A stretch of DNA of 64,000 bases from Nonomuraea jabiensis (GTDB lineage: Bacteria > Actinomycetota > Actinomycetes > Streptosporangiales > Streptosporangiaceae), in NCBI RefSeq assembly GCF_014204795.1, contig NZ_JACHMB010000001.1, positions 62,001 through 126,000 on the forward strand, read 5' to 3'. Within the stretch, counting starts at the first letter, position 1. Each line of letters opens with the position of its first letter. The notes under the pieces are model-generated. The model searched no databases and was not told the DNA's origin. It saw only the letters and a program-made list of their open reading frames with translations. This document shows positions 34,307 through 42,858 of this stretch, one piece after another. The position numbers were made by a program, and so were the translations under genes.

Positions 34307-35401
34307 TCAGGCCAGGTCGGACGGGATGAGGCTGTAGACGATCACGTCCTGGCCGCCCAGCGAGGACCTGGCGACGCCTTCGCGGACGAAGCCCGACTTC
34401 TCCGCCACCCGCTGGGAGGCCGTGTTCGTCGCGAGGGCGCGCAGCTGCAGCCTTCTGAAGCCCTGCCGCTCGAACAGCCAGCGCGCGATCGCCACCACGG
34501 CCTCGCCCGCGTACCCGTTGCCGCGGGCCCACGGCGCGGTCATGTAGCCGATCTCGGCCGACCTGTGGGTCCAGTCGACGTCCCGCAGGTCCACGTTCAC
34601 GGCGAACCGCCCGCTCTCCCGCTCCACGACCGTCCAGGTGATGCCCGTGCCCCTCATCCGGATCCGTTCGGCCGTGCCGACGGATGCCCGCGCGTGCTCC
34701 TGCGTGTAGTCGCGCGGATAGCCCGTCATGGCCTGGGTGACCGGGTCGGCGACGGTGGCGGCCAGGTCGGGCGCGTCCTCGGCGGTCGGCTGGCGCAGCA
34801 GCAGCCGCTGGGTACGCAGCTCCGTCCTGGGCAGAGCGTCGGCCGGCCGGCGGCGGTCATAGGCCAGCAGGCCGAAGATGACCAGATCGTGCGGCCCGTC
34901 CTCGTCCAGCACCGCGTCGCGCAGCAGGCCTTCCCAGGTGAAGCCGGCTTTCAGCGCCACGCGGAGCGAGGCGAGGTTGTCCAGCTTGGCGGTCAGGTCG
35001 ACCCGGCGCAGCCCGACGGTCTCGAACGCCCAGCTCACCAGCCCGCGCACGGCCTCGGTGGCGAAGCCGCGGCCCCGGTAGAGGGGGTGGACGCCGTACC
35101 CGACCTCGGTCGTCCCCGCGGTCCACGAGGTCTTGAACAGGCTGATCGCGCCCACGATGACGCCCTCGGCGTCGGCCATGGCCAGATGCAGGCCCTGCCC
35201 CGAGCGGCGCAGCTCGTGGACCCCGATCGAGAGCCACCGGGGGATGCCGGAGGTCTTCTCGGGGGCGCCGGGCGGGAGGAACCGGACGCCGGACCGCACG
35301 ATGGTGCGGATCCTGGCGGAGTCCTTGAGGCTGAACGGCCGCAGTGTCAGCCGTTCCGTGGCGATGCTCACGTCAGCGTCGAACACGTCGGCAGGGTACA
35401 C
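34307..35401 (-). CDS. Tandem GNAT acetyltransferase (RimJ/RimL type, two domains)
   Basis: About 364 residues made of two RimJ/RimL-like acetyltransferase domains. The first begins SIATERLTLRPFSLKDSARI and has VGYGVHPLYRGRGFATEAVRGLV; the second begins TELRTQRLLLRQPTAEDAPDL and has IGYMTAPWARGNGYAGEAVVAIA. Both keep the acetyl-CoA pyrophosphate loop. Such duplicated proteins may acetylate ribosomal or other N-termini or small amines; the substrate is unknown. The start is uncertain: GTG 35401 is used, and GTG 35371 would give a more typical MSIATERL start. It is divergent from the DUF2795 gene. Confidence 0.82.
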   Translation of the reverse strand: MYPADVFDADVSIATERLTLRPFSLKDSARIRTIVRSGVRFLPPGAPEKTSGIPRWLSIGVHELRRSGQGLHLAMADAEGVIVGAISLFKTSWTAGTTEVGYGVHPLYRGRGFATEAVRGLVSWAFETVGLRRVDLTAKLDNLASLRVALKAGFTWEGLLRDAVLDEDGPHDLVIFGLLAYDRRRPADALPRTELRTQRLLLRQPTAEDAPDLAATVADPVTQAMTGYPRDYTQEHARASVGTAERIRMRGTGITWTVVERESGRFAVNVDLRDVDWTHRSAEIGYMTAPWARGNGYAGEAVVAIARWLFERQGFRRLQLRALATNTASQRVAEKSGFVREGVARSSLGGQDVIVYSLIPSDLA

Positions 35402-35462
35402 ACTCGCGATGTTTGCCCATGAAAGCGGGGGTAGGGGCGCAATTGAGAGGAGTGACGTGACT

Positions 35463-35873
35463 ATGGAGCAACGTGGGAGCGACAAGCACGGTCCTCGGCT
35501 GGACGACCAGCAGAAGCACGAGACCGAGGGCATGGTACGCGGCGGCGGATCGACGCACGCCGAGGAGTGGAAGGAGCCCGAGGCCATGCCGGGTCCCGGC
35601 GAGGAGTCGTCGAAGTCGTACCCGCCGGGTCACGAGCCCGGCACGCCGTCCGGCATCACGCAGGAGGGCGTCGACATCCGCAGCGACCTCGCGAAATGGC
35701 TGAGCGACGCGCACTGGCCCGCGGGCCACGACGATCTGGTGCGGCACGCCGACAGCGCGGGCGCGCCGGACCGGGTGGTGGACATGGTGCGATCCCTCCC
35801 GGACCGCCAATACCGGAACGTGGCCGACGTGGCCAAGGCGCTCGGGCTCGGCGTGGAGAAGCGGAGGTGGTGA
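35463..35873 (+). CDS. DUF2795-domain protein
   Basis: 136 residues. The first 70 are polar and disordered (KHETEGMVRGGGSTHAEEW...). The C-terminal part (LAKWLSDAHWPAGHDDLVRHAD ... VVDMVRSLPDRQYRNVADVAKALG) is a DUF2795 domain, a short helical module common in actinomycetes whose function is not known. An AGAGGAG site precedes both the GTG at 35457 and the ATG at 35463; the ATG is used here. The next gene, a baeRF-like protein, begins 3 bp after its stop, so the two form an operon. Confidence 0.8.
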   Translation: MEQRGSDKHGPRLDDQQKHETEGMVRGGGSTHAEEWKEPEAMPGPGEESSKSYPPGHEPGTPSGITQEGVDIRSDLAKWLSDAHWPAGHDDLVRHADSAGAPDRVVDMVRSLPDRQYRNVADVAKALGLGVEKRRW

Positions 35874-35876
35874 ACG

Positions 35877-36893
35877 GTGCGGCTCGACTTCATCCGCCCG
35901 CTGTACGAGCGGCAGGGCCCGTACGCGTCCGTCTACCTGGGCGCGTACACCGGGCAGGAACGTGAGGCCCACTGGCGCGGCGTGCGGGACCCGCTCGAGA
36001 AGGACGGGGCCGACAAGGCCACCCTGGAGGCCCTCGACGAGGCGGCCCTGCGGCCGGTGGCCGGGCTGGCGATGTTCGCCTCCCGCGGCGACGTGGTGCT
36101 GGCCGACTCGCTCCCGAAGCCGCCGGGGGAAGTGGGCAGGTGGTCTCCGCTGCCGCACGTCACGCCCATGCTCATGTACCGCGGCGAGAACGTCCCGCAC
36201 ATCCGGGTCATCGTGGACCACGCGGGCGCCGAGCTGACGGTGTTCGGCGGCGGGTCGCCGCGCCGGGCCGTCGTGGAGGCGGAGGACTGGCCGCTGCAGA
36301 AGACCGCGCAGGGCGGCTGGTCGCAGAAGCGGTACGAGCGGGCGGTGGACGAGACCTGGGAGAAGAACGCCGTCGCCGTCGCGCACGAGATCGACGAGCA
36401 GGTACGCCGCATCGGCCCGGAGCTCATCCTGGTCGCCGGCGAGCCGAAGTCGCGCTCGTACCTCCTGCACCACCTCAACACCAAGTCCGCGGACCGGGTG
36501 ATGATGGTCGAGCACGGCAGCCGCGCCGACCACGGGCAGTTCGAGGAGGACGTGGAGCGGGCGCTCGACCAGTGGCTCGACCGCAAGCGCGCCGAGCTGC
36601 TGGGGCGCCACCAGGAGACGTCCGGCCCCACCGGGGTGGCCCGCGTGGCACACGCGCTGCGCGAGGGCCGCGTGCAGGCGATCCTCGTGCCCGGCGAGCT
36701 GCCGCGGGAGATCTGGATCGGCGCGGGCGGCACCCAGCTGGCCACCGATCCGCAGGAGCTGCGGCGCTGGGGCGTCGACGAGCCCGTCAAGGAGCGCGCG
36801 GACTCCGCCCTGGCCAGGGCCGCCGCGATGACGGACGCGGAGCTGTGGTTCTGCGACGGCCTCTCCGACGTGGCGGCCGTGCTCAGGTACTGA
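35877..36893 (+). CDS. baeRF family protein (bacterial archaeo-eukaryotic release-factor-like, Vms1-related)
   Basis: 338 residues. The fold and order match the bacterial eRF1/Vms1-like families: an N-terminal alpha/beta part, GGWSQKRYERAVDETWEKNA (the diagnostic segment in the catalytic domain where eRF1 has GGQ and Vms1 has GxQ), ELILVAGEPKSRSYLL, and an ending ADSALARAAAMTDAELWF typical of an eL30-like domain. These proteins are proposed to act on peptidyl-tRNA or stalled ribosomes. GTG 35877 is preceded closely by the DUF2795 gene. It overlaps the convergent lutC by 11 bp. Confidence 0.75.
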   Translation: MRLDFIRPLYERQGPYASVYLGAYTGQEREAHWRGVRDPLEKDGADKATLEALDEAALRPVAGLAMFASRGDVVLADSLPKPPGEVGRWSPLPHVTPMLMYRGENVPHIRVIVDHAGAELTVFGGGSPRRAVVEAEDWPLQKTAQGGWSQKRYERAVDETWEKNAVAVAHEIDEQVRRIGPELILVAGEPKSRSYLLHHLNTKSADRVMMVEHGSRADHGQFEEDVERALDQWLDRKRAELLGRHQETSGPTGVARVAHALREGRVQAILVPGELPREIWIGAGGTQLATDPQELRRWGVDEPVKERADSALARAAAMTDAELWFCDGLSDVAAVLRY

Positions 36894-37440
36894 TGATCAC
36901 CTCGAGGGTCCTGGGGCCGTGCACGCCCTCGACCCGGTTCAGCTCGATGTCGCTGGTGGCCGAGGGGCCGCTGATCCAGGTGAGCGGGCGCGCCGGGTCG
37001 AGCCTGGCGATCGCCTCGGGCACCCCGGCCACGATCTGGTCGGCCCGCACCACGCACAGGTGGTAGTCGGGGACCAGCGTCTGGGCGCGCGTGCCCTGGC
37101 CGGGGCCGTGGTCGAGCACGATGGTGCCGGTCTCGGCGATGGCCACGGCGCAGGACGTGATCACGCCGTCGGCCGTGTCGAGGTCGGCCCAGCCGCCCTC
37201 CCGGTCGAAGCCGTCGGGGACGACCATGCGACGTCCCGCGACGGCTTCGTCGATCTTGGCGGGCACCTCGGCGGCCGGCAGCACGTGCACGATGGCCCGG
37301 TAGTCGTCCACCCGCTCGGCGAACAGCCCCACGATGTCCTCGACCTGCTGCGCCGTGCGGTAGTGGCGGGGGATCTCGACGTCCGCCGCCCCGGACACGG
37401 CCTTGCCGATCCTGGCGAGGATCTCCTCACGCGCGCTCAT
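36883..37440 (-). CDS. lutC: LutC-family protein of L-lactate utilisation
   Basis: 185 residues of the LUD/YkgG family. It has AREEILARIGKAV at the N-terminus, the core TSCAVAIAETGTIVLDHGPGQ, and the ending ISGPSATSDIELNRVEGVHGPRTLEV, the standard LutC signature. With LutA and LutB it forms the iron-sulfur lactate oxidase complex that converts L-lactate to pyruvate. The ATG at 37440 lies inside the last codons of lutB (14-bp overlap). It is the last gene of lutABC and under the same operators upstream of lutA. Confidence 0.9.
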   Translation of the reverse strand: MSAREEILARIGKAVSGAADVEIPRHYRTAQQVEDIVGLFAERVDDYRAIVHVLPAAEVPAKIDEAVAGRRMVVPDGFDREGGWADLDTADGVITSCAVAIAETGTIVLDHGPGQGTRAQTLVPDYHLCVVRADQIVAGVPEAIARLDPARPLTWISGPSATSDIELNRVEGVHGPRTLEVIIST

Positions 37441-38818
37441 TCCGCTCCCACCAGTCTCTGAAGGATTCTTCCGGAATCTCGGGTATGTCCCTGGTGTCCG
37501 TCCAGGCCGACATCGGCCCCGGCAGGCGCTTCGGTACGAGCCCCCGCAGGCGGGTCGCCGCCCGCTGGGCCTTGGCCAGGCGTTCGTGGTCGTTGAGGAT
37601 CCAGCCCGCGACCTTCATCCCGGCCCGCTCGGCGGCCGCGTGCGGGGCCTTGGCACGCAGGTCGACCAGGACCTCGGGGATGTCGATGGCGACCGGGCAG
37701 ACCTCGTAGCAGGCGCCGCACAGGCTGGAGGCGTACGGCAGGGAGGCGTCCAGGTCCGACGACATGCCGCGCAGCTGCGGGGTGAGGATCGCGCCGATGG
37801 GGCCCGGGTAGACCGAGCCGTACGCGTGGCCGCCCGCGCGCTCGTACACCGGGCACACGTTCAGGCAGGCCGAGCAGCGGATGCAGCGCAGCGCCTGGCG
37901 GCCCACCTCGTCGGCGAGCACGTCCGTGCGGCCGTTGTCCAGCAGCACCAAGTGGAAGTCCTGGCCCTCGACGGCGCCCGTCCACATGCTCGTGTAGGGA
38001 TTCATCCGCTCGCCCGTGGAGCTTCTCGGCAGGAGCTGGAGGAACACCTCCAGATCCCGCCAGGAGGGCAGGAGCTTCTCGATGCCGACGACGCTGATGA
38101 GGGTCTCCGGGAGCGTCAGGCACATCCGGCCGTTGCCCTCCGACTCCAGGACGACGAGGGTGCCGGTCTCGGCGATCATGAAGTTGGCGCCGGAGATCGC
38201 GACCTTGCTCTTGAGGAAGCGTTCGCGCAGGTGGAGCCGGGCCGCCTCGGCCAGGGCGGGCGGGTCGTCGGTCAGGTTCGGCGGGACCTTGGGCATCTTC
38301 TCCAGGAAGATCTCGCGGATCTCCGACCGGTTGCGGTGGATGGCCGGGACCAGGATGTGGCTGGGGAAGTCGTCGCCGAGCTGGACGATCAGCTCGGCCA
38401 GGTCCGTCTCGTACGCGGTGATGCCCTGCGCGGCCAGCGCCTGGTTGAGCTCGATCTCCTGGGTGGCCATCGACTTGACCTTGACCACCTCGGTCTCGCC
38501 GGTGGCCTTGATCAGGCTCGCGACGATGGCGTTGGCCTCGGCGGCGTCCCTGGCCCAGTGGACGGTGCCGCCCGCCCGGGTCACGGCCGCTTCGAGCTGG
38601 ATCAGGTAGCGGTCGAGGTTGCGGAGGGTGTGATCCTTGATCGCCTTGCCGGCCGCGCGGAGCTCCTGCCAGTCGGGGAGCTCGCCGACGACGTTCGCGC
38701 GCTTGCCGCGGATTGTGTGCGTGGCTTTGCGGAGGTTGTAGCGAAGCTGCGAGTCCTGTACGGCTTTAGCAGCATTTTTCGGGAAATTTCCGGGCATTCC
38801 GAGGAAAGTCGCGCTCAC
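37427..38818 (-). CDS. lutB: LutB iron-sulfur protein of L-lactate utilisation
   Basis: 463 residues. The N-terminal LUD domain includes VKVKSMATQEIELNQAL and ISGANFMIAETGTLVVLE. Two [4Fe-4S] motifs follow: CIRCSACLNVCPVY and CGACYEVCPVAI. The C-terminal helical region ends EESFRDWWERNERA. It transfers electrons in the LutABC lactate-oxidising complex at the cytoplasmic face. The GTG start overlaps the lutA stop (GTGA), so the three lut genes are translationally chained. Confidence 0.92.
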   Translation of the reverse strand: MSATFLGMPGNFPKNAAKAVQDSQLRYNLRKATHTIRGKRANVVGELPDWQELRAAGKAIKDHTLRNLDRYLIQLEAAVTRAGGTVHWARDAAEANAIVASLIKATGETEVVKVKSMATQEIELNQALAAQGITAYETDLAELIVQLGDDFPSHILVPAIHRNRSEIREIFLEKMPKVPPNLTDDPPALAEAARLHLRERFLKSKVAISGANFMIAETGTLVVLESEGNGRMCLTLPETLISVVGIEKLLPSWRDLEVFLQLLPRSSTGERMNPYTSMWTGAVEGQDFHLVLLDNGRTDVLADEVGRQALRCIRCSACLNVCPVYERAGGHAYGSVYPGPIGAILTPQLRGMSSDLDASLPYASSLCGACYEVCPVAIDIPEVLVDLRAKAPHAAAERAGMKVAGWILNDHERLAKAQRAATRLRGLVPKRLPGPMSAWTDTRDIPEIPEESFRDWWERNERA

Positions 38819-39546
38819 TGGTCCTCCTCCGTCGATGCGAGGATCTCGGCCAGGTGCATCGTCCTGACGCCGGTCTTCTGGCGGCTCAGCGTGCCGCCGA
38901 TGTGCATCAGGCACGAGTTGTCCGCCGCACAGAGCACCTCGGCGCCCGTGTCCAGGATGCTGCGGGTCTTGTCGGCGCCCATGGCCGCGGAGACGGCCGG
39001 GTTCTTGACCGCGAACGTGCCGCCGAAGCCGCAGCACTCCTCGGCTCCCGGCAGCGGGACCAGTTCCAGGCCGCGGACGTTCCGCAGCAGCCTGGTGGGC
39101 CGGTCGCCCAGGTGGAGGCCGCGGAGCGAGTGGCACGTCGGGTGATATGTCACCCGGTGCGGGAAATATGCGCCTACGTCGTCGACCTTCAGGACGTCCA
39201 GCAGGAACTCGGACAGCTCGTACACCTTCGGCGCCACCTCCGCGATGGCCGCCGCTCCCCTGCTGCCCGGCTTGGCCAGCTTCGGGTACTGCTCGCGCAC
39301 CATGGCCGCGCACGACCCCGACGGCGCCACGACGGCGTCGTACCCGGCGAACACCTCGGTGAAGTGGCGGGCCAGCCGCACGCCCTCCTCCCGGTAGCCG
39401 GTGTTGACGTGCATCTGGCCGCAGCACGTCTGGGCGGCAGGAAAGTCCACGTCGCACCCGAGCCTGCGCAGGAGCGACACGACGGCCTTGCCGGTGCCGG
39501 GGAAGAGCGTGTCGTTCACGCACGTGATGAACAGGGCGACTCGCAC
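38815..39546 (-). CDS. lutA: LutA (CCG-domain) subunit of L-lactate utilisation
   Basis: 243 residues with two cysteine-rich CCG domains (ALFITCVNDTLFPGTGKAVV...TCCGQMHVNTG and TYHPTCHSLRGL...EECCGFGGTFAVKN), as in LutA/YkgE and heterodisulfide reductase B subunits. It carries the catalytic iron-sulfur cluster of the lactate-oxidising complex. GTG 39546 was chosen because GGAAGGAGA stands 6 bp upstream. First gene of the operon; the operators lie 19-45 bp before it. Confidence 0.92.
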   Translation of the reverse strand: MRVALFITCVNDTLFPGTGKAVVSLLRRLGCDVDFPAAQTCCGQMHVNTGYREEGVRLARHFTEVFAGYDAVVAPSGSCAAMVREQYPKLAKPGSRGAAAIAEVAPKVYELSEFLLDVLKVDDVGAYFPHRVTYHPTCHSLRGLHLGDRPTRLLRNVRGLELVPLPGAEECCGFGGTFAVKNPAVSAAMGADKTRSILDTGAEVLCAADNSCLMHIGGTLSRQKTGVRTMHLAEILASTEEDQ

Positions 39547-39564
39547 GGCTCTCCTTCCACAATA

Positions 39565-39591
39565 TGGTCCGACCACAGTATGGTCAGACCA
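39565..39591. promoter_or_regulatory. Two FadR/LldR-type operators TGGT-N3-ACCA upstream of lutABC
   Basis: TGGTCCGACCA (39565-39575) and TGGTCAGACCA (39581-39591) both match the TGGT-N3-ACCA consensus of FadR-subfamily GntR regulators, with centres 16 bp apart. They lie between the divergent lutA and GntR genes, consistent with repression of both and release by lactate. Confidence 0.85.
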
Positions 39592-39632
39592 TACCGAACC
39601 ACATCCTTTCCAGCCACCACCGAGGGGGTCCG

Positions 39633-40343
39633 TTGGACGACACCGGCTGGCGTCCCGTCAAGCGCACGCGGACGTTCGAGGACGTTCTCGCACAGATCGA
39701 GCGGCGCATCGCCGAGGACGGCCTCACCGTGGGCGACCGGCTGCCCGCCGAGCGCCAGCTTGCCGAGCAGCTCGGCGTCAGCCGCTCCTCGGTACGCGAG
39801 GCCATGCGCGTCCTGGAGACCCTCGGCGTGGTGTCCTCGCAGGTGGGCCGGGGACCCGACGCGGGGGCCGTGCTCACCTCACGCCCCGACACGGCGCTGA
39901 CCGACCTGCTCAGGCTGCATCTCGGCCTGGCCAGCCTGGAGATGCGCGAGGTCATCGACACCCGGCACATGATCGAGCAGTGGGCCGCCGCGCACGCCGC
40001 CGCCGCGCGGGCCGACACCTCCGCGCTCGCCGCCGCCCTTTCCGGGATGGACGGGGCGAAGAGCGCCGAGGAGTTCGTGGAGCACGACATCGCCTTCCAC
40101 TGCGCGATCGCGGACGCGTCGGGCAACCGGCTCATCGCCGCGATCATGCGCTCGCTACGCGACTCGATGCGGAGATACTCGGTCGAAGCGGTGCAGCGCC
40201 TGGGCGACACGTCGATCCTGCGCGCCGACCACGTACGCATCCTCGGCGCCATCGACCGGGGCGAGCCGGACGAGGCCACCCTGGCCGTCTCCGACCACCT
40301 GGCGCACGCCTACCCCTCCCTGTTCGACGAGCTCGATCACTGA
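39633..40343 (+). CDS. FadR-subfamily GntR regulator, probable lactate-responsive repressor of lutABC
   Basis: 236 residues. The N-terminal winged helix (EDVLAQIERRIAEDGLTVGDRLPAERQLAEQLGVSRSSVREAMRVLE) is followed by a helical FCD ligand domain (EMREVIDTRHMIEQWAA, EHDIAFHCAIADASGN, DHVRILGAI). The metal-binding Asp/His residues of FCD domains are in place. The start is taken as TTG 39633, which has GAGGGGG 4 bp upstream; the ATG at 39564 in the same frame lies inside the first operator and has no ribosome site. Divergence from lutABC and the matching operators make lactate or a related acid the likely ligand. Confidence 0.87.
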   Translation: MDDTGWRPVKRTRTFEDVLAQIERRIAEDGLTVGDRLPAERQLAEQLGVSRSSVREAMRVLETLGVVSSQVGRGPDAGAVLTSRPDTALTDLLRLHLGLASLEMREVIDTRHMIEQWAAAHAAAARADTSALAAALSGMDGAKSAEEFVEHDIAFHCAIADASGNRLIAAIMRSLRDSMRRYSVEAVQRLGDTSILRADHVRILGAIDRGEPDEATLAVSDHLAHAYPSLFDELDH

Positions 40344-41803
40344 CGGAGGTCGGCCTGCCGGCACGTGGCGCCCGAGCAGGCCACCATCGCGTCCAGCCGC
40401 TGCCGCAGTCCTTCGAGCAGCGCGGGATCGGCGGTCACGGCCAGGTTGCGCAGCTCGTACGGGTCCGCGCGCAGGTCGTAGAGCTGGGTCTCCCCCGTCG
40501 CGTACCGGACGTACTTGTACTGATCCGTACGCAATGCTCGATAGGGCGGCACCGGCGTCTGCGCGGCCGACGACTGGTCCGTCGGCCTGGCGAACTCGAC
40601 CAGGATGTTGCGCCGCCACACCGCCGGCGGCTTGCCCTTCAGCAGGGGCACCAGCGACCGCCCCTCCGCGAACGGCGGCGCCGCGGCCCCGCCCAGCTCG
40701 GCGAACGTCGTCGCCAGGTCGACCGACGAGGTCAGCTGGCTGACCGTGGCGCCCGCCTTGATGCCGGGGCCGCGCACGACGAGCGGGACCTTGATGGCCT
40801 CCTCGAACGGGGTGGTCTTGCCCTGCTTGAGCCGGTGCGTGCCCAGATGGAAGCCGTTGTCCGAGGTGAAGAAGATGTAGGTGTTGTCCAGCTGGCCGGT
40901 CCGCCGGAGCTCCTCCACCACGGTCCCGACGAGGTCGTCCACACCGAGCATGGACCGCATCCTGGCGCGGTAGCGCTCGTCGACCTCGTCGATGGTCGCC
41001 TGGTCGAGGCTGGGCCGCTCACGCAGCCACTGCGGCTCCGCGCTCACGTCCTCCTGGTTGAACGACGGAGTGCGCGGCGCGATCGCGCCGGGGAACGCGT
41101 TCGCGTGCCGGACGGCCGGGTTGGCCGGGTTGTGCGGGCCGATCGGCGCCAGATAGAGGAAGAACGGCTCGCCCTTCGAGCTCGCGATGAAGTCGCGGGC
41201 CTTCCCGGCCAGCACGTCCGACAGGTAGGCCTGCTCGGAGAGGCCGTAGTCGTTCAGGGAGCCGTTCTCGTTGAGCCGGTAGTCGTACTCCTCGTACAGG
41301 CGCCGGGTCGGCACGTCCCACTCGTCCCAGCCGGGCGGCACGAACGTCTCCTCGGCCGACCCGCCCGGGTAGTGGTTGAGATATTTGCCCATCAGCGCCG
41401 TGCGGTATCCGGCCTGCTTCATCCAGGTCCCGACCGTGGAACGTTCCAGATCGCCGGTATGGAAGCGGTCGAACCCGCCCTCCGGCGGCGTGTTGGTCCA
41501 CACGCCATGGCTGTGGACGTACTGGGAACGCAGGATCGACGATCTCGACGGGCAGCACCAGGAGTTCGTCACGAAGTACCGGTCGAAAGAGGTGCCCTGC
41601 TGCACGAGTTGCCGGGTGATATTGGGAAAGTACGGCAACGTCCCGGATTCGAGGTCGTCGGCCATCACGAACACGATGTTCGGCCGGGACTCTACCTCGG
41701 CCATCGCGGGCCCTGCCGCCAGCAGTAGTAGCAGCAAGCACACGAGTCGACACAGACCGTTGACCACACGGTCTGAATACCCCGGAATATCCGCCATTGA
41801 CAC
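40337..41803 (-). CDS. Secreted sulfatase (type I, formylglycine-dependent)
   Basis: 488 residues. A signal peptide is evident (RVVNGLCRLVCLLLLLLAAGPAMA). NIVFVMADDLESGTLPYFPNI supplies the metal-binding aspartates, WCCPSRSSILRSQYVHSHGV holds the C-x-P-S-R formylglycine motif, LMGKYLNHYPG is the second signature, and FFTSDNGFHLGTHR completes the site. It would cleave sulfate esters outside the cell, possibly from glycan or aryl sulfates. Conversion of the cysteine needs an FGE enzyme, not seen in the window. Convergent with the lut regulator (7-bp overlap) and divergent from an LLM oxidoreductase. Confidence 0.9.
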   Translation of the reverse strand: MSMADIPGYSDRVVNGLCRLVCLLLLLLAAGPAMAEVESRPNIVFVMADDLESGTLPYFPNITRQLVQQGTSFDRYFVTNSWCCPSRSSILRSQYVHSHGVWTNTPPEGGFDRFHTGDLERSTVGTWMKQAGYRTALMGKYLNHYPGGSAEETFVPPGWDEWDVPTRRLYEEYDYRLNENGSLNDYGLSEQAYLSDVLAGKARDFIASSKGEPFFLYLAPIGPHNPANPAVRHANAFPGAIAPRTPSFNQEDVSAEPQWLRERPSLDQATIDEVDERYRARMRSMLGVDDLVGTVVEELRRTGQLDNTYIFFTSDNGFHLGTHRLKQGKTTPFEEAIKVPLVVRGPGIKAGATVSQLTSSVDLATTFAELGGAAAPPFAEGRSLVPLLKGKPPAVWRRNILVEFARPTDQSSAAQTPVPPYRALRTDQYKYVRYATGETQLYDLRADPYELRNLAVTADPALLEGLRQRLDAMVACSGATCRQADLRQ

Positions 41804-41849
41804 TCACCGCTGTCACAGCCGTAATAGAACTTAATTCCGGAGGTGTCCT

Positions 41850-42851
41850 ATGAAGCTCGGCCTGAACCTGGGTTACTGGCAGCGCAACGCCGACGACGCG
41901 ACCGAATCCGTGCTGGCGGCCGAGCGGCTCGGCTACGACTCGGTGTGGACCGCCGAGGCGTACGGCAGCGACGTCTTCACGCCGCTGGCCTGGTACGGAG
42001 CGCGTACGAGCCGCATCAAGCTGGGCACCTCGATCGCCCAGATCTCCGCCAGACCGCCCGTCACGACGGCCATGACCGCCATGACCCTCGACCACCTGAC
42101 CGGCGGCCGGCTGCTGCTCGGCGTGGGCGCCTCGGGCCCGCAGGTCGTGGAGGGCTGGTACGGCCAGCCGTTCGCCAAGCCCCTGGCCAGGACGCGCGAG
42201 TACGTCGAGATCATGCGCAAGGTGTGGCGCCGCGAGGAGCCGGTCACCAGCGACGGCCCGCACTACCCGCTCCCCCTGGCCAACGGCCTGGGCAAACCCC
42301 TCAAGCTCATCACGCATCCGCTCCGCGCGGACATCCCCGTCTATCTCGGTGCGGAGGGCCCCAAGAACGTCGCCCTGGCCGCCGAGGTGGCCCAGGGCTG
42401 GCTGCCGCTGTTCGCGTTCCCCTCCAAGATCGAGGAGATGTACGGCGAATCGCTCGCGGGCGCTCCCCCGGGCTTCGACGTGGCCGCGATGGTGATGGTG
42501 GTCATCTCGGACGACGTGCAGGCGGCGCTGGACGGCGTGAAGATGATGCTCACGCTGTACATCGGCGGCATGGGCGCCCGCCAGCGCAACTTCCACGCCG
42601 ACATCATCGGCCGCATGGGGTACGCCGAGGCCGCCGAGCGCATCCAGGCGCTCTACCTGGCGGGCCGCAAGGACGAGGCGTTCCGGGCGATCCCGGACGA
42701 GCTGGCCGACGGCATCTCGCTCGTCGGGCCGCCCGGGCGGATCAAGGAACGCCTGGAGCTCTGGCACAAGAGCCCGGTCACGAGCCTTCTGGTCATGGGC
42801 CCGCGCGACGAGCCCTCGCTGAAGCTCATCCGCGACCTGGTGCTCGGCTGA
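41850..42851 (+). CDS. LLM-class F420-dependent oxidoreductase
   Basis: 333 residues: KLGLNLGYWQRNADD at the N-terminus, AERLGYDSVWTAEAYGSDVFTPLAWYG, KLGTSIAQISARPPVTTAMTA, GRLLLGVGASGPQVVEGWYG and IPVYLGAEGPKNVALAAEVA, which match the subgroup of F420-dependent enzymes widespread in actinomycetes. The cofactor assignment is by family; the substrate is unknown. The start is clear: GGAGGTG stands 6 bp before the ATG. Divergent from the sulfatase with a short shared promoter region; downstream gene convergent. Confidence 0.9.
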   Translation: MKLGLNLGYWQRNADDATESVLAAERLGYDSVWTAEAYGSDVFTPLAWYGARTSRIKLGTSIAQISARPPVTTAMTAMTLDHLTGGRLLLGVGASGPQVVEGWYGQPFAKPLARTREYVEIMRKVWRREEPVTSDGPHYPLPLANGLGKPLKLITHPLRADIPVYLGAEGPKNVALAAEVAQGWLPLFAFPSKIEEMYGESLAGAPPGFDVAAMVMVVISDDVQAALDGVKMMLTLYIGGMGARQRNFHADIIGRMGYAEAAERIQALYLAGRKDEAFRAIPDELADGISLVGPPGRIKERLELWHKSPVTSLLVMGPRDEPSLKLIRDLVLG

Positions 42852-42858
42852 CCCCGCG

